From Rhynchonema sp. JSB1_4 (Eukaryota; Nematoda; Chromadorea; Monhysterida; Xyalidae), in assembly GCA_030248065.1 (NCBI GenBank), contig JASAMV010002918.1:21699-85698 (forward strand): a stretch of 64,000 bases of DNA, read 5' to 3'. The notes under the pieces were generated by a model, which was given only the letters and a program-made list of their open reading frames with translations, was not told the origin of the DNA and ran no database searches. The position numbers and the translations under genes are program-made. The first letter of the stretch is position 1; every line of letters begins with the position of its first letter. Positions 34,443 to 46,100 of the stretch are shown one piece after another.

Positions 34443-36734
34443 ATGAATTTGTGGATCGCGCTCGTTTTGTTCGTGGCGGTGGTCGATTGCGCCAATGTCA
34501 AACAGGTGACCGATGACGAAGCGATCGCAGCGTACATGCGCCGACTGCAACATGTGTTCGCGCGTGTGCATGCCTATGGTGAGCGAATAGCCGGTTACTA
34601 CCTAGGGTACGGTAGGTATATACTTCTGGAGCCCGATTTATTGGGGCCCGACCAGGTGTAGCACGGGCCGACTGGACTTTGGGCCTAGCTACATAATGTT
34701 TGAGCTTAGTTCAAGTTCTGGTTTATCCAGGCAGCACAAAACGCATCATACAAGTTACAACGCGACGACGTATGTAAGCATGTGCATTATGTAATAACTA
34801 GCAGCCTGCTGAAAAGCTTGATAACTACAGACATGGAAATCTAGTAGATGATGGTCAAAGTTCGTTTTGAGGGGGAGAAACTGTACTGTACTATGTATAC
34901 ATACATACAGTATCTATGTACAAGTTGCAGTTCATCATAATACACCAGCACTAATTTCAATGAAGGCATGTTCAGCAATAATGTACCATATGTTGTGCAA
35001 TAGGTATCACAGAAACCATGGAATGCTGATACCTGGCCGCAAATATCACGCTTTTGGCTGCTGTGAGAAGCACAAGTTGAGCAGACCGTCATATACGCTT
35101 CAGTCAAACCCCGTGATAAGGGACCAAGAAAAAGCAAATTTCGACTGAAATACACAACTACTACGTCTCATTTCTATCCCACCTCCACCTTTACATTGTA
35201 AAAGAAGTGAAATTTCGTGGCGTCAGCCGTTTTTTATAGCGAAAGTTTCTCCTTGATGTGACACATTTGCCGGGCAGGACCATGTTTTATCGGCATGGGA
35301 GACTGATTTAGATTTAGATAAGGTCTCATGTTTAGATCTGTATAATTTTAGAAGGTTAAATGAGTTTGTCACAACATGCAGTCCATGAAGCAAACAGCCG
35401 CGTGACCCTAAAAAGTGGTGAACCTGATATTCATACAGCTCTTCATTCTCTTTGTTGTGCGCAAACATGCATGTCCGGGCAACGGCAGAGCCCACATCAT
35501 AAGATCTCTTGCATGCACATGCAATGTCACCAACAGGTACCGGCTGTGAGTTTGGCTGGGGAACTTTTCATCGATTTGCCACCGATAGGCGTGATAACAG
35601 ATGTTGCTATAAACCTATACTTATGTGTGCATGTACTGTACATACATACATTCTTATTCTGTCTGTTTTTATTTGTTCTTCATTCTGAGTCACACTAGGT
35701 TCACACTGACGATGACACTCTGACAATACCGTACGAAGGATGATTCTGTTATCATGCTCATTAGTGCACAATGGCATGCAAACTGTAGCCAACCCAAACT
35801 ACATACAGTAAGTGTTAACAATACAACAATAACAAAAGCAATATCGTATCATAAAACCAGCTCGTATGTGTTTTTGCACTGACGATTATCTGGTGCATCG
35901 TCCTTCTGTGAAACAGGTAAAAACGGGCCACCAGAAACCCGCAGCATTATTACACGCGGGTTGACCGGATTATTTCGGAAAAAATAAGCATGAGCAGCTG
36001 CGTACACGCAGCAAAACTGAAGTCACATGACCCTGAAGTTTGAATAACTGCCGGGCACGAGTTTTACCAGTGTCCAGTACAATATACAGTTGCCTGTTTA
36101 CACGTTGCCCTTGGTTACAGTTGCACCCCACACGCGCAGACATGAAGTGTTCTGCTTGGGTACGGTAGCAGAGGTGAGACAACACTTCATGGCATGAACT
36201 GTTGTCTCACATGAGGTATTTCAGACTTCACATGAAGTGTTGACTCGCATGAACTTTCTTCTCACATGAAGTATTGACACGGAATGAAGTGTTGTCCTCG
36301 GACCGTTTTGAGGGGGAGAAACTGTACCTTGGGGAGAAAAACGGGGAGATACCGGGATACTGCACCCAGGCTTTTGGGGAGGACTTTGTCTTTGGCTTTT
36401 GCAAGTTTGGGGATAGAGCAGCGCAGTTGATCGGGGGTCTGTTACAGAACATCGTGTTTGAGTTCAAACACATCGACTGCACAGCTGAGTTTTTCGAAGC
36501 ACTGGCTTTGTTCGTGCAGTTATGTAGACTTGAGCAACCATTCTGTCTGGCACACAAAAACCTTTTTGGATAAATAACGTCACATATATACATTGTATGT
36601 ATATTTAACTTTCAGACGTGGATCCGGCCACCCACCAAGTGATGACCGATGCAGAAAAGGAACGCATTGTGAAGGAAACGATGAAGAATTACGAGAAGTA
36701 TTACCAGGAAAAGTATAATAGTGGGGAGGATTGA
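34443..36734 (+). CDS. Small secreted protein of unknown family, paralogue 2 (2 exons, 84 aa)
   Basis: Exons 34443-34578 and 36616-36734, with the same lengths and phases as paralogue 1. Replacement differences: Pro23Thr, Asn24Asp and a Thr-to-Lys change near residue 68. There are four synonymous differences. The signal peptide (MNLWIALVLFVAVVDC) is identical. The intron here is longer because of an extra 1.4 kb, but it lacks the Mutator-like element of copy 1. Both copies keep the frame, the signal peptide and the splice sites, which suggests that both are functional and recently duplicated. Function unknown. Confidence 0.7.
34887..36303. mobile_element. 1.4-kb insertion in duplication copy 2 flanked by a 24-bp direct repeat
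   Basis: Present only in copy 2. CGTTTTGAGGGGGAGAAACTGTAC occurs on both sides (34863-34886 and 36304-36327); copy 1 has it once. The right part (36140-36290) has irregular repeats of CATGAAGTGTTG. No coding frame is convincing. The flanking repeat could be a long target duplication, or the site of deletion in copy 1 by recombination between direct repeats. Confidence 0.75.
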
Positions 36735-38064
36735 GCAGTTATTGGTTGTTGGGTATAAATCAATAGCAGTGCAGCGGATACGGTATGCACTAGTGCAGGT
36801 CTTTCGGCTAAGAAGCACAGTGTTACATCCATATTTATACTACAATTTTTTACTTGTTGCTCATCTTTTATCTCGAGTATTTTCAACACGATAATTTTGT
36901 CATGGTACGCGTGTGCGTTAGATAGTTTTTTCTTTAAAAAAAGACAAACTGCTTTATCACATGTTTGTGTAATGTCTTGCTTGCTATAACTTGTATCTTT
37001 CTTAACAATCCCCCGCCGTTTGCACTATACGCAGCGCTCAGCTACATATTTCGCAGTTGTATTGGTGTTCGGCCGGTCATGTGTGTTTTACGCAAGGTTC
37101 AAACGGGATCCCGATCCCAATCCCGAAGTTCGGGAACACGCAGGGTTTTTTGATCCCGACTACGAAAACTTCAAAATAAATTCCGATCCCGCTAACGGTT
37201 CCGAACTCTAATCCCGATCTCGATCTGGAGAGCTTTCTTGAACAGAATGCTTTCGCCAGCCGTCAATTTTTTCGCTGCTTTTTGCACTGAAAAGTATTCA
37301 TTTATTCATCAGGTGTCATGTTTAGACAAAAGACTTATTTTTACACCAGTTTCATTAACAAAGGACCTTCGACTAATTTCGATCCATAAAATTTGAAGAA
37401 GAGCCACAAAATCATCGGCTCTTTCTTACATGACTAAAAATATTTCCTCTGATCCAGATCCCGAACTTTTGGCTAATCACGATCCCGAACTGTTTTCCAG
37501 TCCAGATCCTAAGAATCCCGATCCCGAAAATTTATGGAGTTGGTCCCCCCGATCCCGAACTTGCGGTCGCGTTTGAATCCTAGTAAAGTCATACTTATAA
37601 CATGCACAGTGTGCAATCAGCACGCAACACACGCTGGACCTGCTGCTGGCTGATATTGCACACAGGGATTAATCCGTCGCCCTTGAGGGTACTTTTGAGA
37701 CACCCTGTTTACGGTATTACGGTGTATCCCTTGTTACGGTGTTACGATTTATCCCTTGTGGCTTGTTACTTTCCATGCTTACTGCAAAATAAAGACGAAT
37801 GCATGCTAATTGGCACCGATATGATATCTGTTGTAATACAAGCAGGGTTGAGCACAAAAGTTTTTTTCCAAAATTCGTTTTTTAAGAAACGCCCAGATTC
37901 CCAAAACAAGCTCCAAAAAGTTTGAAAACGTGCGTTTAGGGAAGAATGAATGGCTGCTAAATAGAGAGATTCTGTCGTCATAGAGGAAAATATAAACGTA
38001 TTTCATCCATTTTGCCAGCGGGTTGCAAACACTGCGATTTGGCTCACATGATATCACCAAATTT

Positions 38065-40494
38065 GGCAAATGAAAATTAAATTTCGTAACGTGTCGACCT
38101 TTGCGTGTTAGGTAATGGCGGGACCGGAATGTTCAGGACATCTTTCAAGTTGCAGTTCGACTTGAAATATGGAACTGTTATCATTGCGGCTTGGATTTGA
38201 AATTATTGGTTAAATTATTTGAAATTATTAAAGTTTTACATTTTAGTATGTTTATTATTTATTTATTATTGATGCATTTTAGTTAAAATGAATAAAAGCT
38301 GCTCGAAATTGTCTTCTGGTGGCTTGACAGTTTGGATTAATAGCCGCTTTTTCACCAGCGTGACATTTTTCATGTCTTTAACTCCTTCTGAACAGGATCA
38401 CCAAGTTTCTGTCAAGGTTGAATGATAAGTGAACACCGCTCTCCCACATTCATCGCACACTTTACGCCAAGATGATCGATCACGTCGCTTACGACTCTGC
38501 TGCTTTTTGCACACAAACTCGAAAATTGGACCCATTAGCTGGTGATGTTTTGGCAATATGTGTGGATGCGGGTGTGTGTGTGTGTGTGTGACACCACAGC
38601 TGTTCGCACAAAATGGATCATAAGTGTGAACCCACTTAATGAAATGAAAACTAAAAAAGACACGGCTGTAAAATGACGGATATCAATTTTGAGGCATTCC
38701 AGCTGTCCAAAAGTCACCCTAATCACGTGCCGAAGTCGCCCGTTTATTTGTGAACCGTTCTACAGCCCGGTAGGAACTGCCCCCTCGTCACTGAAAACCT
38801 TCGATCCGCCGCTGAAACCGGTCTTGTCAACAAGCTCCAATATCACTGACCTGTTGCCACGACCGTCCAGAGCGCAAGTATGGCGAGCGGAAGCACGCTG
38901 CTGTTCACTGCGGTCATCATCATGACGGTACAATAATGCTATCTCGCTGATGTTTCACAGTTGAAATGTAGACAACCACACAGTTGAACGTTGTTCGTGT
39001 CATAATGTTCCGGCGTGCGTAGACGCAACAGGCGATGTTGGCCCATACGATCAAATTGCGGTTATAAATACGGGCAGCAGACAAGACGCCACATCTGGCT
39101 GCATCTCATATCGCCGCGAGACCAGCGATAGGTACACATACCTACAAAGACACACGGTCATAAAACAGTAGTACTCGAATATACAACAAGTCATATATCA
39201 AATGATGAAGTGTGACAGGCATCAGAACTGTGGTGAAGTTGGAACTAAGTGGGAACTGGCTTGGTGTACGCTGCAGACTGGGTCGAATCAGATGAAAACA
39301 CACCGATTGACATATCAAATCAAAACCGCCGCAAGCTATACATACCGCACCCACATGTGTCTAGTTTGGCTTCCGTTTTTGCGGGCTAAGCGGCATTGGT
39401 AACCTTAGGTGGTACCGACAGCCCATAAATACACACGTGTGCCTCTCAAGACATTGACTGAAGTTGACTTTTGACCGCACCTAAGGTGCGTATAGTCTTA
39501 GTCAGTCCAGTCAATACGCACTGAATGATGTTTGGTTCTGAAAGCGAGCCATAAGTCTTAACCAAGGCCAATTGGCACTTTGCGAAGTCTATAAGGTGCT
39601 AAGTGTGAACCGCAGCACAAATACAGCATAAGTAAACAGATGCGCGCTCAATGCTCCCTGACTAGCTGAAGCAGTCGTATCAGTTTTTGAGTGCGGGCAC
39701 ATATAAAACCTGTGAACGATAATACTACTCCAGCAGCAGTTTATAAAGTGCGCAAGCGCGCGCCACAAGCACTTTATACAAAGTATGTATGTGAGAAAGC
39801 CAAAAGAAGTTACCAAACCGGGCAAATGACACCGTGTTGTAGCGAAGGAAAACAGGCCATTGTTCAAGTGCAAGCAAGCAGGCGCGAGTGTGCTTGTACT
39901 TAAAGTCGCATCTCAATTATTCAAAAAAGTTGTTGCGCACAGCCGTCCGGCACCGCATATAAGCCGCAATCAAAGCCGCACGCCCGTTCGAATATTGTGG
40001 TGTACAGTCCACCCTCTATGTAGTGACCCTCGATGCAGTGCAACTGTGTGAAACGATAGTTTGGTTTCCACCAAGTGCTCCCAACTTTTATCCCAAAAGA
40101 ACCATTTTTTGGTCAAACAATGGCTGAAAATCAGCCAAGACCGAGTAAAAGTGCAAAAAATGCACGTTTCACGCTCATTTGAGCCCATATAAATTTAATT
40201 CCCACGAATTTATGCCGGCCAATATGCTCCTACTTCCCGATAAAGACATCCTTCAAGTGGAAGAAGACATCTTTCAAACCGATAGAAATTGACGCAATCC
40301 GACCGATGGTGATTATGACGAAGGCGGACTGTAGTACCGCCGGCTGCTGCTGGCCAAATGCTCAATTTCCACGTGATTTACGATAATTTGTCGCCAGAAA
40401 ACAATGCGCGCGAACACGAAACGTGAACAATAAAAGCCGAGCGGTGGGTAATTACGGTTGCGGGGCGGTTGCATAAACGAAGAACGCAACTCAC
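38065..40494. other. Intergenic stretch without a recognised gene
   Basis: A/T-rich near 38200-38300, with a short (GT)n at 38573-38590. A foldback pair at 39400-39490 (ACCTTAGGTGG ... CCGCACCTAAGGT) and several TACATAC-rich blocks are present. No exon passed the test of homology plus splice sites. Confidence 0.6.
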
Positions 40495-40552
40495 AGTTTG
40501 CGACACACACACACACACACAGACAGAGACACAACAGCGTTATTTGGCGCAT
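40495..40552 (-). other. Candidate signal-peptide exon
   Basis: An ATG at 40552 opens MRQITLLCLCLCVCVCVAN, a hydrophobic stretch typical of a signal peptide, and then meets a strong donor (AACT|gtgagt). The phase (1) is compatible with the first CSPG4 exon found (needs 2 nt). It could therefore be the missing first exon of that gene, about 14 kb upstream. The hydrophobic part is encoded by a (GT)n-like tract, which can produce such a peptide by chance, so confidence is low. Confidence 0.25.
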
Positions 40553-41029
40553 CACAGCACCTCCCAGGGGCGTTGTACAACACGAACTTGCGCCCAGTGG
40601 CCAGCGCTTATACTGAGTGCGGGCAAGTATAAGCGATATGGGCAGGAATGGATGTAAGTTTTTGTTTTTGCTCAACGACCGACACACACACACACACGCA
40701 CACGACAACAACAATAAGCGGCTCAGAAAGTGATGAATATGCGCTTTGCGGGCCACGCCAATTTTGACACGCGGGGACACCCCCAGACGCTGCTGCCCTG
40801 GTTGCTTCCAAGTGGAAAGCTTGTTGGTGTTGCGGCATAGCCATCCATAACCACACGCAGTCACAGAATCTTATCCGGACGTTTTGATGCCACACGAAAC
40901 TGCGCGCACGCCAGCTGTAATTATTGGTGTGTGTGTGTGTGTGTGTGTGGCGGCAAGACACGACAAGCGGGGAAAAGTGGGCTTCAATTTATGTCGAAAA
41001 GTACACCGTCGAAGCAGTCCTATAGCCAG

Positions 41030-41395
41030 TGAAGTGGTTGGCGGGGTATGGGGGGTATTACCCCCAACTGCTAGGTGGCTTTCTTGCTCCGAAACCCATA
41101 CCCCCCAAACTGGCTAGCTGGCTTTCTTGCTCCTGTCACCAAGTAAAAAAAGTGTTGATTTTAGTGCCAAAATGACCATTTTATGGGCCAAAATGGTCAA
41201 ATTCGTTCAAATTTTCTCATACGTGCACAAAAATACGCATTTTAAGGCTTATTTTAGCATAATTCCGACCAATTTTTATACCCCTGTTTTTGACTTCTGG
41301 ACCAATACCCCCCAAATCGGGGTACCCGGCTAGCTAGCTAGCTTTCTTGCGCCGGACCCCTCCAGCTAGCTAGCTTTCTTGCTCGGACCAACTAC
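41030..41395. repeat. GCTAGCTAGCTTTCTTGC repeat cluster
   Basis: The phrase GGCTAGCTGGCTTTCTTGCTC and its variants occur four times (about 41070, 41110, 41335 and 41365), the inner two separated by A/T-rich sequence. No gene. A short G-run follows at 41416-41426. Confidence 0.6.
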
Positions 41396-41924
41396 ATCAC
41401 TGCCTATAGCCATGTATGGGGGGGGGTCATTCAAGGCTGCTTGAGTTGACGACCGTAGTCGACGATTTGCGTTGACGCTCAAATAACTAGCCGAAAAATA
41501 CAGAACAATACAAGGTGAGAAGATTACAATTTTTAAATGTGCCAACTTTCAGTTAACATTCCATGTGCGTGAATAATCGAAAAACTGCAAACCTTTGACT
41601 GAGAAGGAGTGCACAATGATACTTTGATAATGTCAACGGTATGGCTTGGAAGGGTGCAGTAGCAAAGCAGTGTGACTTTTTCACAGTCGAACGGTGTATC
41701 AGGATTCATTAGGATAGCTTCAGTGTGAAGTGAATGAACCACACCTTAAGTGTGTCAATGAACCAGAACGGTCACGCGAATAAAAACACGAGGCAGACTT
41801 TTTTCCTGTTCATTGAAGATCACTTGTTGCTGAGATTGAGTCATAAGTTGAACGGAATCTGCATGAACGTGAAGTCACTGAATTTTCTATGTCTATCATC
41901 GTGTGTTGCGTGGATTTCCGTATG

Positions 41925-42291
41925 GTCCAAACCATGAGGTCATGAGACGACTTTTTTTAAAGCTTGCTTGGTCAGATTAAAAAATGCTCCAGTTACACGG
42001 GTTTCGAAAAGCAAAAGAAAGAGATTGTGCTGAGAGAGATGATGACAAGTTCCAGCTGGCTGGCCTCAATTTGTTGCGTGCTTACGCGAACAGCAACATT
42101 GTTCAACACACAAATGTTTTGGGAGTCAAAGGGCCTTTACGCACCGACCTGGAGAGCGTGTTTTTACCAAATATGTGAGCTTCTCTTTCTTTCGTTTCCG
42201 AAATACGTGGAACCGGAACATTATTGGATCCGCACGAGCCAACTTCAAAAGAAAGTCGTCTCATGAGCTCATCGTTGGACTATACGCTTCA
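41925..42291. repeat. Family B inverted-repeat element, full-length copy
   Basis: About 365 bp. The left end is TGGTCCAAACCATGAGGTCATGAGACGAC and the right end GTCGTCTCATGAGCTCATCGTTGGACTATA. The right half contains the ACGTGGAACCGGAACATTATTGG block shared with 1-60 and 1740-1785. Confidence 0.7.
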
Positions 42292-42563
42292 CTTTGTCAT
42301 ACTGTACATACAGTATACCACTTGGAGTTATGTACATGACCGATTTTTTTAATATTTATTTTATATATACATATATATTTTATATTACTATTTATATATT
42401 ATATTTATGCACGTTCATCGTAAGCATTGCATTGCACGTATCGAATGCGACAGATACAGTAAAAAAACTATTCAGAGTGCGGTACTACAGGCTGTGTGTG
42501 AGCAAATAAAACAATTCAGATTCAAGTTGATAAAATGTGAAGGCACTATTAGCATAACAGGCT

Positions 42564-42779
42564 TCAGGGTGATATTTTCGAAACGGTGTAAAGGTCGGTG
42601 AAAAGCTCCGTCGACAGCTCAGTGTGATAGACCTCGGAGTAAACTTGAAACATTCCACGTTAATAACAGGCAATGCTTCACGTTTACACCGAGCTACGCC
42701 GACCGAGCTTTCGACCGAACTTTACACCGACCTTTACACCCAACTGACATTTACACCGTTTCGAAAATTCCACCCTCAG
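42564..42779. repeat. MITE-like element, GGGTGAAATTTTCGAAACGG family, copy 2
   Basis: About 215 bp foldback, the reverse complement of 18475-18703 with some deletions. Termini CAGGGTGATATTTTCGAAACGG and CCGTTTCGAAAATTCCACCCT. Confidence 0.8.
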
Positions 42780-42942
42780 TCATTGAACGTATTGCACTTT
42801 TGACCCGACGTCGCAGGACAGGAATATAATGTAAAACAACAATAAAAAACTGAACACTTGACATAACAGTTTCAAAAAGTTCCAAGCGGCATAGTCTCAA
42901 GCCATTGATGCAGAACAATGTGACCGTTTATCGTTGCCTTCA

Positions 42943-42948
42943 TTTATT
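42943..42948 (-). terminator. Candidate polyadenylation signal of the aminopeptidase gene
   Basis: AATAAA on the minus strand about 230 bp after the aminopeptidase stop codon. It is the closest canonical hexamer I see downstream of that stop. Confidence 0.4.
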
Positions 42949-43178
42949 TTTTTGGCAGCTTCAGCAAGTGGAATCATTTTGTTCCTATTATTCCTTGCTG
43001 CCTCAAGCAACTTAAACGCGTCACATTTGTGTCAGTGCATTGTTCTGAACTATGGGCATGATCATTGTGCAAGGCTTCAACTGACGTGATGCACATCAAC
43101 AACACGACCAGAAGTCGAAAAATTTCTGGAAAGTTTCTGATAGGCTCCTAAATAGATCATCAAGCAAAAAATCAGTTC

Positions 43179-46100
43179 TCACGACTGATGCTGGAGAAGT
43201 TCATTTTCAACATCGTCGCGCGGCCGGCGTCTGCTCACTTTCAGCGCCCGTTTCAGTTCAGGTAAACTATTCTTCAACCAGAATTGATTGAAAGCGATCA
43301 GTTCCAGCGCTTGATCGCGGTATTTCTGCGCCACGTTGCCTGACGCCGGATGTTCGGCGAAAAAACGGTGCAACTGAAATAGCAGGCAAGTTGTTACTTT
43401 TGTTTTGTGCCTTCACTATGTGCACTGCTTGTAGTGCCTCTCCGCCCTCGCTATGCACAGACGTGATGAAACTCGGTTTATGAGTTTTTGCACGCAGCGA
43501 TGTTATAGCCGTGCAATAAGATCTGCTGGTGGGGCTTTTTGGAGGCAAATTTGCCAGAGGCGTTCGCACTGACGCGAGCCCTGGCGCCTCGGTCTGTCTG
43601 CGAAAGCAGGGCGAAACAGACCAACATCACTGCACTCAGTACATTGTGACACTCGCATTGTGATCTCAGCGCGCGCACTGGCTGGAGTCTCAACTTCCGG
43701 CTGTGCATCACTGCTGGCAACCTTTATGATCAGTGATGTTTTATGCGAGAATAACACCGGCTCCTGTTTGTTTTTGGAGTCGCGTGCCCGCATTTCTGGT
43801 GCATTCGCACTGACGATGACCTGGCGCACCGCTCGTCTGCGAGAGCAGGTTGAAACGGGTGACCAAACACATGCTGCATAACTCATATTGTGTCCTAATA
43901 TCGTGATTGTAGGATCACAATCTGTGCGGATGTTGTTTTGTGTGCACGTACATATATGTACACGTATCGTCCTAAGTAACTTATCAGATTACGCCTAATC
44001 TGGAGCCATTAGTGTAATGTAAACCTTACCTAAGTGCAACCTTACAAGCAGATACAGTAGCTTCTACACATCGATAACACTTTACAGTTAAACCGCTTTG
44101 CCTGCCACATGATGTTGAAACGCAATAACCTGGGATCAGATAATACCCGAAAAGTCCTGCCAAACGCGCAGCGACACGGTGACCCAAAATATACCAAGCA
44201 ACCTAACCCTGTCCACGTGTTCCTTCGAGCACAGTGTGCCCCAAATGTTCTTCAACGTACGGCCCAGAAATCGGTCGTTTTCGCCGCCGAATCTTGACGT
44301 CAGGTTGTCCCATTCTTTGTCGATATAGTCCAGTGCCACCTTTAAACAATGAAATTATCAATAGCGTGATCACGACCACGACCTTTTAAATCCGATCTGT
44401 TTGCGTCCAGGAATGCAGACCTATCCGATGGACTCTTAAAGGGTGTGTCTAACGTCTCTTAACCCCATGTTTTATGAGGTGCAATCGAAAGATGACCTCG
44501 ACAGGCCGGCGTGTGCAAAAAACAGCGTCTTGTAACTCGCTAAATCGCGAAATCTTGAGGGTTACTTTTAAAATTAAATCAATTTCCGGACACAAAACTC
44601 CAGGCGCTTTTGAGTGGGCGCTACTCACGTTTGGCGTTTTTCTGCTGAAACATTGCATGTTTAAGCGCGGCTCAGCCGTCTATACAATGCACGTAGACGC
44701 TCAACACACACCGCTCTGGCTGCTGGCTTGACTGTGGACACAATGAATGTTTCATTTAACACATAGAAGCTGGTTTGTGTGTGTTTCGCTTCGTAGCTTT
44801 TTTTCGTCAGCTCAGTCTGAATTTTGTGTCCGGAAATTGATTTAATTCGAAAAGTAACCCTCAAGATTTCGCGATTTGGCTAGTTAGAAGACGCGGTTTT
44901 TTGCACACGGCGGCCTTTCGAGGTCATCTTTCAATTCCACCCAACAAAACATGGGGTTAGAAGACGTTAGACACGCCCTTTAAGTTTGGGCGCTTTGGAG
45001 CGCTATGTGCATTAATGCCCGAAATTTCGGGACAAGTTAGGCCAAAGCCAATCTTTGTGGTCGTATAACCATTGAAGATGAAGGCAACTCCGTTGGCATG
45101 GACTGGCTTCAAAGACTGGATTGGCTTCAAGTTGATACCCTGCCCTCAAACCGACTCATCGACCTTACATATATCGCCGCGGCCCGGCAATAAACCAACA
45201 GGATTACCTCCATGCCCAACGGTGTCATTAGTGCAACCGATTGCAGTGTGTATTGGAATTCTTTGGTTGGGAACATCGGGCCAGTTGCCACCGTGCCAAG
45301 TAGACTGTAAATAAGATTAATATTTGGAAACTTCCCGATTAAGTTGCCGTTTTACCATCCTTATTTTGCATCATTAGATTGAGAGCCTATTGGTCCAAAG
45401 ATCGAAAGACCACCGGTTCTCAAATGTGCTCTGCCATACGAGTATTCCGCGACTTTTCAGGCCCGGAAATTCAGGCCTGAACTTTTCAGGCTCAGTTTTT
45501 GAGGCCCGGCCAATTCAAGCCCAGCATATTTGACCCATTTATAGGCTTAGGCTTAGGCTCCAGCCGGGCCTGAGCCTTTACCCCGTAACCCTGTTTGTGA
45601 CCCATGCGTTCATGGTATATGTAGATGGTTGTGCCTTGTGCGTTCTAATCTAGACCATAGCCCTAATGAGGTGTTGAATCGTGACGTGATTCTTCGGCAG
45701 TGAGTCAAAGAGCAACACAGTGTGCATTGTTGCAACTCACAATTGTAGTCTGCTTTCATCATTGACACTAACGACACCCGCTCTCAGTTGGGGCCTGTTC
45801 CGTTGTGGTATGAACCGTTCCCAAAGTACGGGCCACACTTCCTCCACCGGTCGATGACGGGCGCCCATCTCAATAACGAGCGAATGTGTGTCCGGATGGA
45901 TCCTATATGCCGAAATGTTTATTTTTTGGCGTCTTTTTGCAAAACAAAACCTGGAAATTTTCAGCAAGGTTCACCAGTTATCCATTGCAAACCACCGATC
46001 GAATTCCTGCAGCGCGTCCCTGATACAAGGACCGTAGCTGTGCTTGCAGGCAAACTCGAGTATGACGGAACGTAGACGACTAGAAGGAATATATGAAGAT

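Larger units (their letters stand above)
32282..38064. repeat. Tandem segmental duplication, copy 2
   Basis: Direct repeat of 26522-32263. It differs by the absence of the 1.3-kb element and of about 100 bp near 33280, and by an extra 1.4 kb at 34887-36303. It contains the second secreted-protein gene (34443-34578 and 36616-36734). A short bridge at 32264-32281 (ATGATATGATATCACCAA) repeats the end of the unit and marks the junction. Confidence 0.97.

Noticed and set aside
35223..35700. Open frames in the copy-2-specific 1.4-kb segment as transposase
   Set aside because: All are short, mutually overlapping and lack any recognisable catalytic motif.
38879..38940. Plus-strand MASGSTLLFTAVIIMT as a signal-peptide exon
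   Set aside because: The only donor (gtacaa) is weak and no downstream plus-strand exon could be attached to it.
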